Assembly (NCBI RefSeq): GCF_030864005.1
Contig: NZ_CP132976.1
Coordinates: forward strand, 2,356,001 to 2,420,000
Source of the DNA: Achromobacter seleniivolatilans
Lineage (GTDB): Bacteria; Pseudomonadota; Gammaproteobacteria; Burkholderiales; Burkholderiaceae_B
Direction of reading: 5' to 3'
Length of the DNA stretch: 64,000 nucleotides
A program made the translations under genes and the position numbers. Below, piece after piece: positions 54,738 through 63,219 of the stretch (the first letter of the stretch is position 1; every line of letters begins with the position of its first letter). The notes beneath the pieces were generated by a model, which was not told the origin of the DNA, did not search any database, and was given only the letters and a program-made list of their open reading frames with translations.

Positions 54738-55511
54738 TCAATGTCCGCCGGCCAGGCGCACGCCGCCTTGGCCGTCGACCTGGTGGACGAATGCGTCGGG
54801 CAAGCCGATGTAATAGACGTGGGGATCGGTCTTCATTTCGGGCTTAAGCACCTTGATGTCGGCCTTGTGCTCCACCAGCAGTTGCGAGATGGCGCTGTCC
54901 GGGTCGTTCATATCGCCGATGACGCGCGCACCGCCCACGCAGCTTTCCACACAGGCCGGCAACAGGCCTGCTTCCAGGCGGTGCTCGCAGAAAGTGCATT
55001 TATCGGCCGTTTGCGTTTCATGATTGATGAATCGCGCGTCGTACGGACAGGCTTGCACGCAATAGGCACAGCCGACGCAGCGTTCGTTGTCGACCAGCAC
55101 AATGCCGTCTTCGCGCTGAAACGTGGCTTGCACCGGGCAGACGGGCACACAGGGCGGGTTGTCGCAGTGGTTGCACAGGCGCGGCAGCATCACCATGGCA
55201 CAGGGACCGCCATCGTCAGGGGTCACCTCGTACTGCAACACCGTCGTGCGGAACTGCCCGATGGGAGGCAGGTTTTCCATGGAACAACTGACCGTACAGG
55301 ACTGGCAGCCGATGCATTTGCGCATATCAACCACCATGCCGTAGCGCTTGCCCGGAATGCCTGGGCGGCGCGGGGGCTGGCCGTTCAAACCGGTAGCTGC
55401 CTCAGCGTGGATGGGGATGATGGTGGCTGCGGCGCCCAGGCCGAGCAGCCCTTTCAGGAAACCGCGTTTGCCGGCTAGCGGGGGGTCTGAAGCAGGAGAT
55501 GACGATGGCAT
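54738..55511 (-). CDS. ttrB: TtrB, four [4Fe-4S] cluster subunit of tetrathionate reductase
   Basis: The 257-residue protein has four Cys clusters: CIGCQSCTVSC near 66, CNHCDNPPCVPVC near 113, CVGCAYCVQAC near 145 and CTFCEHRL plus CVESC near 172-191. The N-terminal Tat leader has Lys15-Arg16 (GKRGFLK) instead of Arg-Arg. The same Lys-Arg exception is known from Salmonella TtrB. It wires TtrC to TtrA. It is the first gene of the operon, with an FNR/ANR-like site upstream. Confidence 0.93.
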   Translation of the reverse strand: MPSSSPASDPPLAGKRGFLKGLLGLGAAATIIPIHAEAATGLNGQPPRRPGIPGKRYGMVVDMRKCIGCQSCTVSCSMENLPPIGQFRTTVLQYEVTPDDGGPCAMVMLPRLCNHCDNPPCVPVCPVQATFQREDGIVLVDNERCVGCAYCVQACPYDARFINHETQTADKCTFCEHRLEAGLLPACVESCVGGARVIGDMNDPDSAISQLLVEHKADIKVLKPEMKTDPHVYYIGLPDAFVHQVDGQGGVRLAGGH

Positions 55512-55577
55512 AGCGAAGCCCTTCTAACGTGAGTTTTGTTTTCGCTATTAACTTATCGCTTCTGGTTATATAGAGGG

Positions 55578-55591
55578 TTGATATGCGTCAA
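55578..55591 (-). promoter_or_regulatory. FNR/ANR-type box upstream of ttrB
   Basis: TTGAT-ATGC-GTCAA matches the FNR consensus TTGATNNNNATCAA except one base. Its centre lies about 73 bases before the ttrB ATG. If it acts at -41.5, the start site would be near 55543 and the -10 near 55557-55550, where GATAAG/TAAGTT occurs. It would switch on ttrBCA without oxygen. No ttrRS two-component genes are in the window. Confidence 0.7.
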
Positions 55592-55650
55592 TTAAGGGAC
55601 GGAATAACGCAACAATCGGCTAGAGGGTTGTCTGGATGCTAAAGGGATGT

Positions 55651-56187
55651 CTATATCTTTAGCGCTCGCTCCCAAGCCGCCAGCTTTGTCTCCAGCGACG
55701 CTGCCGCGTGTGCCGGACTGGTGGACGGCAGATCCACGTATTCAAGCTTCCGCCCGCCCAGCGCCGCAAGCACATGGCGGCGGAACAGACTGGCCGCCTT
55801 TGCCCCGTTAAAGCAAATGCGGACAACGCCCGGATAAGCCTGCAAGAAGCCAGCGATGTCGTTCGCCACCAAGGTATCAGGTCGGATATCGGCGTCCAGG
55901 CTGCCGGGGCGTTCGCAGGCCTGCAACACATCCCACAAGGCAATACCCGACGCTTGAAGGGCTTCCAGGCGCAGCGCATAGTCCAGCCCGGGATCAAAGC
56001 CCAGCACGCGCCCCGCAATCGGCCAGAACGCATTGCGGGGATGCGCGTAGTACTGGGCCTGCTTCAATGAGGCGACACCGGGCATGGAGCCCAGCACGAG
56101 TATTCGAGCCTCAGGCGTGGCAATGGGCTGAAAGCCCCAGACCTGATCGCGGCGGCCGTTCAAGGGGGTGTCCAAGATGTGTTCCAT
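55651..56187 (-). CDS. DNA-deoxyinosine glycosylase (UDG superfamily)
   Basis: The 178-residue protein has LVLGSMPGVASLKQAQYYAHPRNAFW near residue 30, the first motif of hypoxanthine-DNA glycosylases. IALWDVLQACERPGSLDADI follows, then the late STSPAHA motif near residue 157. It removes deaminated adenine from DNA. It stands alone, upstream of the ttr promoter on the same strand, with 63 bases from the next upstream gene. Confidence 0.9.
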   Translation of the reverse strand: MEHILDTPLNGRRDQVWGFQPIATPEARILVLGSMPGVASLKQAQYYAHPRNAFWPIAGRVLGFDPGLDYALRLEALQASGIALWDVLQACERPGSLDADIRPDTLVANDIAGFLQAYPGVVRICFNGAKAASLFRRHVLAALGGRKLEYVDLPSTSPAHAAASLETKLAAWERALKI

Positions 56188-56250
56188 CGCGCAAGAATAC
56201 GTCAGCCGGGAATACCCCGCAGATCAGCCGCGACTGGCAGCCGGGTCAAG

Positions 56251-56700
56251 CTAGGCCAGCGTCTGCCACAGCATGTAGACCTTGCCCGCCAGGAGTCCTG
56301 CGGTAATACCGACGGCAGCCAGAGACAGCACCGAGGCCAGAATCTGCAAACGGTAGATTGACTTCACATAGGGCTGCAAACGGTCGCCGTTCCAGGCCTT
56401 GTTCAGCCACGCGCTTAGCGTGCAAGCCACGAAAAAAACGCAAGCCGCCAGCGAGAACGGCGCTAGCATGTAAAAGGCGTGATCGCCAAAAATGCGTTCC
56501 ATCGCCAACGTCAAGGTGATGACGGCTATGCCGCCAACACAGGTGGAAAGATGCGCAATTCGCCACAGTTCAGTTTGATTCCCGTCGGCGCGCCGCTTGG
56601 ATCTGCCATGTGGAATACCCAGTAAAGTGCCTGCGCAGAACAGCAGCACGCCCAGTACGAGAAAGGGTTGACTGGAATAGAAGAAGGTCGGGCTTGTCAT
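56251..56700 (-). CDS. Small four-helix membrane protein, function unknown
   Basis: The protein has 149 residues from ATG 56700; an upstream in-frame start at 56763 would add 21 basic residues. Four hydrophobic segments are visible, near residues 10-30, 48-66, 78-98 and 122-142. A conserved-looking PHGR sits after the first helix and a WRIAHLS before the second, so polar residues face the membrane edge. I do not recognise the family. Neighbours (deoxyinosine glycosylase, divergent pirin) give no clear hint. Confidence 0.75.
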   Translation of the reverse strand: MTSPTFFYSSQPFLVLGVLLFCAGTLLGIPHGRSKRRADGNQTELWRIAHLSTCVGGIAVITLTLAMERIFGDHAFYMLAPFSLAACVFFVACTLSAWLNKAWNGDRLQPYVKSIYRLQILASVLSLAAVGITAGLLAGKVYMLWQTLA

Positions 56701-57006
56701 AAGATTTTTGCGCTTTGCAGCGGCGTGCATCCGGAGTCGATAAACAAACTCTACGGCTCGCACCAGCCCCGAAATATCAGAAATTTCTGAAAGATCCCGG
56801 CCTCATGCTTGTGGCCGATACAAAAGGGATGATGAACACCCCGGCATCCGTTGCGGACCGGACCGCCCGATACCCGTCTTCGCGGATTCGTCCGATACAT
56901 AGAACAGTGCTTACCATTTGCGGCACTACTGTTATCAGCGTCCTGCCCTTATCTTCTCAGGTATGACGAACGGCCCCGTAGGGGCCGCGCAAAAGGAATA
57001 GATACG

Positions 57007-57870
57007 ATGAAGAAGATCCTCGGTGTGCATGCCAGCCCCCGTCCCCACTGGGTGGGTGACGGCTTTCCGGTGCGCTCGATGTTCTCCTATAACGACAAAG
57101 GCAAGAACGTCAGCCCCTTTCTGCTGTTGGATTACGCCGGCCCGGCCAATTTCGAACCGGCTGACCATCCGCGCGGCGTAGGCCAGCACCCCCATCGCGG
57201 CTTTGAGACCGTCACCATCGTCTACAGCGGCGAGGTCGAACATCGCGACTCCACCGGCAACGGCGGCGTGATCGGCCCCGGCGACGTCCAATGGATGACA
57301 GCCGCCTCGGGCATCCTGCATGAAGAGTTCCATTCCCCTGCGTTCACCCGGTCGGGCGGACAGCTGGAAATGGTGCAGCTTTGGGTCAACCTGCCCGCCA
57401 AGGACAAAATGGCGCCCGCCGGTTACCAGAGCATCTTGAATGCGGATATCCCCGTCGTGGCGTTGCCGGACGAAGCGGGTACGCTGCGGGTCATCGCAGG
57501 CAGCTACGGGGGCCAATCGGGGCCGGCACGCACTTTCACGCCCTTGGACGTGTGGGATGTCCGGCTTGCCGCAGGCAAGTCAGCCACCTTCTCCATCCCC
57601 GCAGGCCGCAACAGCATGCTGGTAATGCTGCGCGGTACGGTGCTCGTCAACGGTGAATCCATTGCCCGCGACGCGCAACTGGCCATGTTCTCGCAAGACG
57701 GGGATAGCATCACGGTCGAAGCCAACAACGACGCCGTGTTCCTGGTCTTGAGCGGAGAGCCGATCGATGAACCCGTGGTGGGTTACGGTCCGTTCGTGAT
57801 GAACTCGCAAGCGGAAATCGTCGAAGCCATTCAGGACTTCAACGCTGGCCGTTACGGCAAGATGCACTGA
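57007..57870 (+). CDS. Pirin family protein
   Basis: The 287-residue bicupin carries the pirin metal motif HPHRGFETVTIVYSGEVEHRDS near residue 57 and GDVQWMTAASGILHEEF near 92, with His57, His59, His101 and Glu103 as likely metal ligands. Pirins can act as quercetin dioxygenases or as redox sensors. Two hairpins follow the gene. The AraC gene downstream is separated by about 210 bases. Confidence 0.92.
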   Translation: MKKILGVHASPRPHWVGDGFPVRSMFSYNDKGKNVSPFLLLDYAGPANFEPADHPRGVGQHPHRGFETVTIVYSGEVEHRDSTGNGGVIGPGDVQWMTAASGILHEEFHSPAFTRSGGQLEMVQLWVNLPAKDKMAPAGYQSILNADIPVVALPDEAGTLRVIAGSYGGQSGPARTFTPLDVWDVRLAAGKSATFSIPAGRNSMLVMLRGTVLVNGESIARDAQLAMFSQDGDSITVEANNDAVFLVLSGEPIDEPVVGYGPFVMNSQAEIVEAIQDFNAGRYGKMH

Positions 57871-57876
57871 AGCCGC

Positions 57877-57897
57877 AGGGCGGGCATGGCCCGCCCT
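57877..57897 (+). terminator. Hairpin after pirin gene
   Basis: AGGGCGGGC pairs perfectly with GCCCGCCCT around a 3-base loop, 7 bases after the stop. The following sequence is C-rich rather than T-rich, so it is a weak terminator on its own. Confidence 0.5.
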
Positions 57898-57929
57898 CTC
57901 CCCGTATTCGGCGCCCATGCCGTCAGCCC

Positions 57930-57956
57930 AAAAACCGCGGACACTCCGCGGTTTTT
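57930..57956. terminator. Bidirectional intrinsic terminator
   Basis: AAAAACCGCGGA and TCCGCGGTTTTT form a perfect 12-base stem around CAC. The A and T runs allow termination in both directions. It separates the pirin and AraC transcripts. Confidence 0.85.
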
Positions 57957-58081
57957 GGCGTTTGGTGGATACCCAGCGCAAAAAACGGACAGCCTCCCCC
58001 GGCCCAGGACGGGTTTTCCACCAGTCCCCGGGGACCTGCGCAGCTTTACTATCAGAGCCTTCGCGCGAGGTATCCCAAACC

Positions 58082-59110
58082 ATGCTCAACACGCCACAGA
58101 CCGCCACCAGCCCTTTCTGGCCACCTGCCGGCCCGCGTATCGAGTCGGTTCTGGGCTTGCCCGCGCAGCAATTATTTGCGTCGCGTGATTTGGACGAGGC
58201 GCGTTCCATGGTTGGCCGGGTTATGCGGCCACATCAATTGGGCGTCGTGGGCGCGGCCCAGCGGCTGGACGCCCGCATGCACTATCAACCGCTGGGCGAG
58301 GTTTCGCTCAACCGCCTGCGCTACGGTGCCAATGTGGACATCCGGCCAGGCCCCCTTGAAGACTTCTTCCTGGTGCAAATGCCCTTGTCGGGATCGGCCC
58401 GCATCCGCAGCGGCCCTCAGCAAGTGGATTCCACCGCCGAGGTCGCCTCCGTGGTCAGTCCGGACGACGACTTGGCCATGCACTGGAGCGGCGACAACGA
58501 TCAATTCATGCTGCGCGTTGGACGCTCGCTGCTGGAACGCGCGCTGGTTGGCCGGCTAGGCTGTGCGCTGGACCGGCCGCTGCGCTTTCAACTGGCATTC
58601 CGCTGGCGCGATTGCCCGGCCTGGCGTTGCTTGATGACGTACCTGCTGGACTGTTCCTCGCAACACACCGATCTGGCGGCGCACAAGCTCATCGTGCATC
58701 AAATAGAACAACTGGTCGCCGCCACCCTGCTGTCGGCCCACCCGCACAACTACACCGCCATGCCGGCAGGCCGCCGTGGCGCCGTGCTGCCCCGCCATGT
58801 GCGCAGCGTTCAGGACTACCTCCAGGCCCACGCGCACGAGCCCGTCAGCGCCGAGCAGCTTGCCCGTATTGCGGGGGTCAGCGTCCGCAGCCTGTATGCG
58901 GGGTTCAAAGAGTTCCTCGATGTGAGCCCGATGCACTACCTGCGTGACCTGCGCATGGAGCGCGCCCGCGCTGAACTGCTGTCGGGCGAAAGCCAGAATA
59001 TCGCCAGCGTGGCATTGCGTTGGGGTTTTGCGCACATGGGCCGGTTCAGCGCCGGCTACAAGGCCCGCTACGGCGAAAGCCCAAGCCAGAGCCTGCGCCG
59101 GTGCGGATGA
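58082..59110 (+). CDS. AraC-family transcriptional regulator
   Basis: This 342-residue protein has an N-terminal AraC_binding_2-type cupin domain as in XylS/BenR/AndR regulators (LRYGANVDIRPGPLEDFFLVQMPLSG). The C-terminal part has both helix-turn-helix motifs (EQLARIAGVSVRSLYAGFKEFL, and NIASVALRWGFAHMGRFSAGYKARYGESPSQ). Such proteins often activate aromatic-acid degradation genes, but no such operon is adjacent. ATG 58082 is chosen because translation from 57917 would run across a terminator hairpin. Confidence 0.91.
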   Translation: MLNTPQTATSPFWPPAGPRIESVLGLPAQQLFASRDLDEARSMVGRVMRPHQLGVVGAAQRLDARMHYQPLGEVSLNRLRYGANVDIRPGPLEDFFLVQMPLSGSARIRSGPQQVDSTAEVASVVSPDDDLAMHWSGDNDQFMLRVGRSLLERALVGRLGCALDRPLRFQLAFRWRDCPAWRCLMTYLLDCSSQHTDLAAHKLIVHQIEQLVAATLLSAHPHNYTAMPAGRRGAVLPRHVRSVQDYLQAHAHEPVSAEQLARIAGVSVRSLYAGFKEFLDVSPMHYLRDLRMERARAELLSGESQNIASVALRWGFAHMGRFSAGYKARYGESPSQSLRRCG

Positions 59111-59257
59111 GCGGGATCTTGATCGCCTGCTTTTCACGCCGCATTCAATCCTTCATTGCATACCATCGACAGCGGTTTGTGGCAGCATTGCGGATATTTC
59201 CGCCCGCGCCGGCAATTGCCGGGCTCACAACCAAGTCAAAGATGGAGCGTCACACGT

Positions 59258-59902
59258 ATGAAATTCAAGGCCTTGACCCTGGGTATCCTGATTGCCAGCG
59301 CAGGCGCGTCGCAAGCCGCAACGGTCAATGAAGTCTTCAACGGCAAAATGCTGGGCACGAATCAGCGCTATTTCGAGTCGATTGCCGGCGTGCCGCGCGA
59401 CTCCTTCCGTAACGACCACACGTTCGTCGTGCAGAATTGCCAGATCACGGCCACCATCGGCGATGGCAAGGTGACAGCGCTGCGTTTGGACCTGGGCCAA
59501 GGCTGCGAGGCCAATCTCCAGAGTTTCATCGGCGAAGACGCGCCCAAGCCCGGCCAAACGATCACGCCCGGCGTGTTTGGCAGCGGTCAACGCTACACGG
59601 CGAGCTGCCTGGCGGAATGCGGCAATGCGGCAGACCCCTCGGCATATGCCCTGTGGCAAGCGCCCCGCTCGGCTGGCGGCATGGAGGTCTTGATGGAAAT
59701 GGTGCTGGCTGGCGACAAGGCAATGACCGCCGCCGACGAATGGGAAAAACAGATCAAGCAAGCCGCAGGCATGGACTACGTGCTTGCCACCAAGTTCAAC
59801 TGCGAAACCCGTTTCAACAGCATCGCCGAGGCCGTCTTCAAAGACGTTCCCGTCAATGCCATCACGGTTGGCTACGGATTGCCGACACAGCGCTGCAATT
59901 GA
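59258..59902 (+). CDS. Secreted protein with six cysteines, function unknown
   Basis: The 214-residue protein has a clear signal peptide (MKFKALTLGILIASAGASQA). The mature part holds six cysteines, enough for three disulfides, and no membrane segment. I do not recognise the family. It begins about 150 bases after the AraC gene on the same strand and has GGAG 11 bases before the ATG. A perfect hairpin follows 7 bases after its stop. A role in the periplasm or outside the cell is all that can be said. Confidence 0.8.
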   Translation: MKFKALTLGILIASAGASQAATVNEVFNGKMLGTNQRYFESIAGVPRDSFRNDHTFVVQNCQITATIGDGKVTALRLDLGQGCEANLQSFIGEDAPKPGQTITPGVFGSGQRYTASCLAECGNAADPSAYALWQAPRSAGGMEVLMEMVLAGDKAMTAADEWEKQIKQAAGMDYVLATKFNCETRFNSIAEAVFKDVPVNAITVGYGLPTQRCN

Positions 59903-59908
59903 AAGTAG

Positions 59909-59930
59909 CAAGCCGCTCGCGAGCGGCTTG
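59909..59930 (+). terminator. 22-base perfect palindrome, probable terminator
   Basis: CAAGCCGCTCG is followed directly by its exact reverse complement, then TTCT. It starts 7 bases after the stop of the secreted-protein gene. The stem is strong but the U-tract is short. Confidence 0.6.
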
Positions 59931-59979
59931 TTCTGGCGCCCGGCCGGATTCGGCTTGCGGCGCCAGAGTGGCGAAATAC

Positions 59980-60099
59980 TTAGAACTTATGCGATAGCGA
60001 CACCATGAAGCTGCGGGGATCGCCGTAGTTGCGCGTGCTGTAGAAACTTGAAGAGCGCGTATCCCGCCTGCACATTCCAGCCCGGTAAGACTTGGCAAG
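59980..60099 (-). pseudogene. Remnant C-terminus of a TonB-dependent receptor
   Basis: Read on the reverse strand, the last codons before TAA at 59980-59982 give FYSTRNYGDPRSFMVSLSHKF. The GDPRSF block and the terminal aromatic after a basic residue are hallmarks of TonB-dependent siderophore receptors. Just upstream, a second frame reads GWNVQAGYALF, a plausible preceding beta-strand, so a frameshift separates the two pieces near 60050. The rest of the receptor is missing. This looks like the leftover of a deleted iron receptor gene. Confidence 0.6.
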
Positions 60100-60146
60100 G
60101 TCCGCCCCATCAAACCCAGGTCAACGGTCCGCGCTGAACTCACACA

Positions 60147-60506
60147 TCAACCCACCACGCGAAACTGGAAATGCAGCGCATTCGGGTTCTTTACTATCAC
60201 TACTCTCGCTCTTGAATCACGGTGCCGAAGCAGGAACAGCTTTATCAATTTCCACGCTGCGATGATCAACGAGACAGGCCCAGGAACCAGATGCAAACCG
60301 TCTTCGGTCCAAGACGTCCGGTTTTCTTCGATGCGGCAGGTGAGCCCTTGCAGCGCAAGCTTTTCTTCGCACAGCTTTAGCGTTCCGGCCATGTCCACCA
60401 CATTCTCCAAAACAAACGAGTTGCCACTCTTCAAAAGCAACGACAGCTCGTCTTCCGAAATAAGATTTTGGAAATAAGTGCGGATGTGATCAACACGAGG
60501 GGGCAT
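60147..60506 (-). CDS. Hypothetical 119-residue protein
   Basis: The frame encodes 119 residues with a short hydrophobic stretch near residues 77-92 (GPVSLIIAAWKLIKLFLL) and no signal peptide. I do not recognise it. Base composition is clearly lower in GC than its neighbours, which suggests transfer or a fast-evolving gene. It lies next to the decayed TonB receptor remnant and 50 bases from the VOC gene on the same strand. Confidence 0.55.
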   Translation of the reverse strand: MPPRVDHIRTYFQNLISEDELSLLLKSGNSFVLENVVDMAGTLKLCEEKLALQGLTCRIEENRTSWTEDGLHLVPGPVSLIIAAWKLIKLFLLRHRDSRARVVIVKNPNALHFQFRVVG

Positions 60507-60556
60507 GAGTTCGCTTCCTTCAATAGAGCAGACCGAGACAAGCTTGCAGCAGCCGC

Positions 60557-60925
60557 CTATTTTTCCGCCGCATGCAGGCCGATGCAGTTGCCTTCCGAGT
60601 CTTCGATTTCCGCCACGCGCCCAAACGCGCCAACAGCTGTTTCGGGATAGAGCACCTTGCCTCCGGCGTCCAATGCCTTTTGCAGCGTTTGCTGAATATC
60701 TGCCACATCAAAATAAATGCGAACGCCTGCCTTTCCCGGCACATAGCTATCGCCTTTTGCCAAGGCGCCACTCGCCCCGGGCTGGTTTTCAGCGTAGGGG
60801 AAAAACGCCATCTCGTTGCCATCGACATGGATGCACTCGAAAGCGCATCCGAATACCGCGCCGTAGAACGTCATGGCGCGGTCCAGATCAAGCGCCGGGA
60901 TTTCAAAGTAGGAAGCTAGATTCAT
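60557..60925 (-). CDS. VOC-family (glyoxalase/bleomycin-resistance fold) protein
   Basis: The 122-residue single-domain protein has EIPALDLDRAMTFYGAVFG at the N-terminus, IYFDVADIQQTL in the middle and GRVAEIEDSEGNCIGLH at the end, the usual paired beta-alpha-beta units. Such proteins bind metals or small hydrophobic ligands; the function here is unknown. ATG 60925 fits the family start; ATG 60958 would add 11 residues. Confidence 0.9.
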   Translation of the reverse strand: MNLASYFEIPALDLDRAMTFYGAVFGCAFECIHVDGNEMAFFPYAENQPGASGALAKGDSYVPGKAGVRIYFDVADIQQTLQKALDAGGKVLYPETAVGAFGRVAEIEDSEGNCIGLHAAEK

Positions 60926-61048
60926 GTGTCTGGTCTGCCAGGTTCGCCTTGCAAGCAAATTGCCGTTTGGGTCCGCGACCAGACTGTATGCTGGTCCACG
61001 GCAATTCTAGTTCAGCCGAACCGGCAGACTTCGTTCAAAAACCGGCGC

Positions 61049-62104
61049 TCATAACGTCTTGGCGTAGAACGCGGTCAGCTTGCCGACGGCTGCATCCACG
61101 TATTTTGGAACCCAGTAGGTCTCGATGTGCGTGGCGCCCTCGATTCTGAACAGTTCTTTATCTTTCGTGCCAGAGGCCCTGACGAACGCATCTTCGGTCA
61201 TGTACAGGCTATCGGCCTTGGTGCCCGCGATCATCAGCAATGGTTTGTTGATCAGTTCGATCCAGTCGGTGGCATCCCAGCTCATCAGGTCCAGCAGACT
61301 GCTCGTCGTGTATTTGAAAGACGAGCCTGGGTGGGCGTGCGTTTTCCAGTAGTACTCGTAGCCTTGGCGGTACATCTCGAACGGCAGCGCTGCGATCTGC
61401 TCGTCTGTCATATCGGCGTCGCCCGAGTAGAGCAATGCTCCGCCGGCTGCTTCCTGGGCGCGGGCGGCCGAGGCTTGCTGCAACCGGTCCTGCACGGTGT
61501 TCAACAACGAATCCGCGAAGCCGTTGCGGCGCACCCGGCCAGAGTTGAACATGCTTAATGTTGCAACCGACTTGAAGCGCTTGTCGGATTGCGCGGCCGC
61601 CAGCGTGTAGCCGCCACCGCCGCAAATGCCCAGCACGCCAAGACGGTCCTTGTCCACGCCCGCATACTGCGTAATGAAGTCCGCCATACCGTGGATGTCT
61701 TCAATGCGGTTGGCGGGCTTGTCCACGTTGCGGGGCTGGCCACCGCTTGCGCCCTGGTAGGCGGCGTCGGCGGTGATCGTGACGTAACCCTTTTCGGCCA
61801 GGCGCTGCGCATACAAGCCCGCGACCTGCTCCTTCACTCCGCCGTTTGGATGCGCAACGACAATAGCGGGATAGGTTTTCTTGGCGTCGAAATTTGCAGG
61901 GGTATAGACGTTGGCAACGATGTCCAGGCCATTGAGCTTGTACTTGACCGGGTGGATGTTGACCTGGCCGGGTTCATTCTTCGTAATCGCACCTTCATAG
62001 GTCAATGTGTACGGATTTTTGCGGTAGTCGTCCGCCCACGCCGCGCCGCCGGATGCCCCAACCATGGCGGCCATCAGGGTCGCCTTCACTAACGTGCGTT
62101 TCAT
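61049..62104 (-). CDS. Exported alpha/beta hydrolase with Cys nucleophile
   Basis: The 351-residue protein has a signal peptide ending near AWADDYR. The nucleophile elbow reads GICGGGGY with Cys161 where most hydrolases have Ser. The acid is probably the Asp in AGTKADSLYM and the base the His in GATHIETYW. Dienelactone hydrolase also uses Cys. HPNGGVKEQVAGLYAQRLAEKGYV is a family block of the YcjY-like group. It is 99 bases downstream of the exported CMD-like gene on the same strand. The substrate is unknown. Confidence 0.88.
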   Translation of the reverse strand: MKRTLVKATLMAAMVGASGGAAWADDYRKNPYTLTYEGAITKNEPGQVNIHPVKYKLNGLDIVANVYTPANFDAKKTYPAIVVAHPNGGVKEQVAGLYAQRLAEKGYVTITADAAYQGASGGQPRNVDKPANRIEDIHGMADFITQYAGVDKDRLGVLGICGGGGYTLAAAQSDKRFKSVATLSMFNSGRVRRNGFADSLLNTVQDRLQQASAARAQEAAGGALLYSGDADMTDEQIAALPFEMYRQGYEYYWKTHAHPGSSFKYTTSSLLDLMSWDATDWIELINKPLLMIAGTKADSLYMTEDAFVRASGTKDKELFRIEGATHIETYWVPKYVDAAVGKLTAFYAKTL

Positions 62105-62203
62105 TTGAAAACTCCTTAGAACTTGCAACCTGCGTCTGACGCAGGCGTCCAACAGCCGCCGCATCAGTCGCGCTTTTTTCAAACATTGCGGCACCGGGTC
62201 TGC

Positions 62204-62986
62204 TTAACCTGCCGATGCCGCTTCCAATGTGTGCGTCAGTGCCTCGCCAGCGCGCCGGGCAGCATCCCTATCGCCCCGCTCGGCCAGCACCTGAGTCAGG
62301 TGGCGCATTTGCGCAGCCGTCAGCCCCACCCGCATGCTGGCCCGCATGTGGGAGCGCAACTGCGCTTCTACCCCTGGCGTTGCGGCAAGTGCGCCAACGG
62401 TGGCGAGTTCACGGCTTTGCCAGTCAAGGTTGTCGCGCTCGAAGATGTCGCCGAACAGATGGGCTTGCAGGAATTGGTTGATGATGGGCGCGAAGTCGAA
62501 CAGCGGCCCCGCGATGGGCGCGCCCGAAATGCGCGTCTGGTTGGCCTTGCCCACGGCAAGCAGTTGGTCGCCCGTGGGAATGGCGCGGCTGGGCTCAAGG
62601 CCAGGCGCATCTTGAATGCCTTGCCGCTTTCGTTCGTCGACCACTGCCCGTAGTTCGTTGAGCGCATTCAGGCTGCGGGGAAAGCCCACATACGCATACA
62701 ACTGCACCAAGACCTCTTTGGCCTCGCTGATGCTCAGACCCGCGTCAAGTCCTTGGTGCAACGCGGCGTTGAGCCTGGGGATATCACTCCCTGCCATGAA
62801 GGCCGCGATCAGGGGGATCGCCTGCTGCCTGGGGGTAAGGGTCTCTACGAGCGGCTGGGTGTCAGCCACGGCCTGCGATCGCGTGTTTTCGGCGGCAAGC
62901 CCGGGCGCAAGCGCCAACATGCCCAAGGCCAATGCAGCCGCCCTCGCCCCTGTCTTGCAATACATTGCGGCCGTTCTTTTGCTCAT
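62204..62986 (-). CDS. Exported carboxymuconolactone decarboxylase-family protein
   Basis: The 260-residue protein has a signal peptide (to about residue 32) and two CMD-like helical domains. The first includes LHQGLDAGLSISEAKEVLVQLYAYVGFPRSLNAL, the second RELATVGALAATPGVEAQLRSHMRASMRVGLT. No Cys-x-x-Cys peroxidase pair is present, so an AhpD-like redox role is unlikely. Most relatives are cytoplasmic; export is notable. It lies between a LysR gene and the alpha/beta hydrolase on the same strand. Confidence 0.9.
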   Translation of the reverse strand: MSKRTAAMYCKTGARAAALALGMLALAPGLAAENTRSQAVADTQPLVETLTPRQQAIPLIAAFMAGSDIPRLNAALHQGLDAGLSISEAKEVLVQLYAYVGFPRSLNALNELRAVVDERKRQGIQDAPGLEPSRAIPTGDQLLAVGKANQTRISGAPIAGPLFDFAPIINQFLQAHLFGDIFERDNLDWQSRELATVGALAATPGVEAQLRSHMRASMRVGLTAAQMRHLTQVLAERGDRDAARRAGEALTHTLEAASAG

Positions 62987-63219
62987 CTATCGCGTACTCC
63001 ATCTTTGCTTGGTTGCGCGAGCAGCCGTATAGGCCGCGATACCAAAGCCGGGTGTCAAGGAAAGGCAAGCTGTCGCCGCACTTCCTTACAGAGAGATGAA
63101 ATCGTACGGGCCGCGAGCGAATTGATTAAGCCCAAAAATCCGCATGGACTACTGAGACAAACTCATGAATAGACGATGGCTGGGCTGACCCGTTGGCGAG
63201 CGGTGGAGCAAGCGCTCCC

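Noticed and set aside
56251..56700. Styrene-oxide-isomerase-like identity for the small membrane protein
   Set aside because: Size and helix number are similar, but I could not match specific residues with confidence, so no function is assigned.
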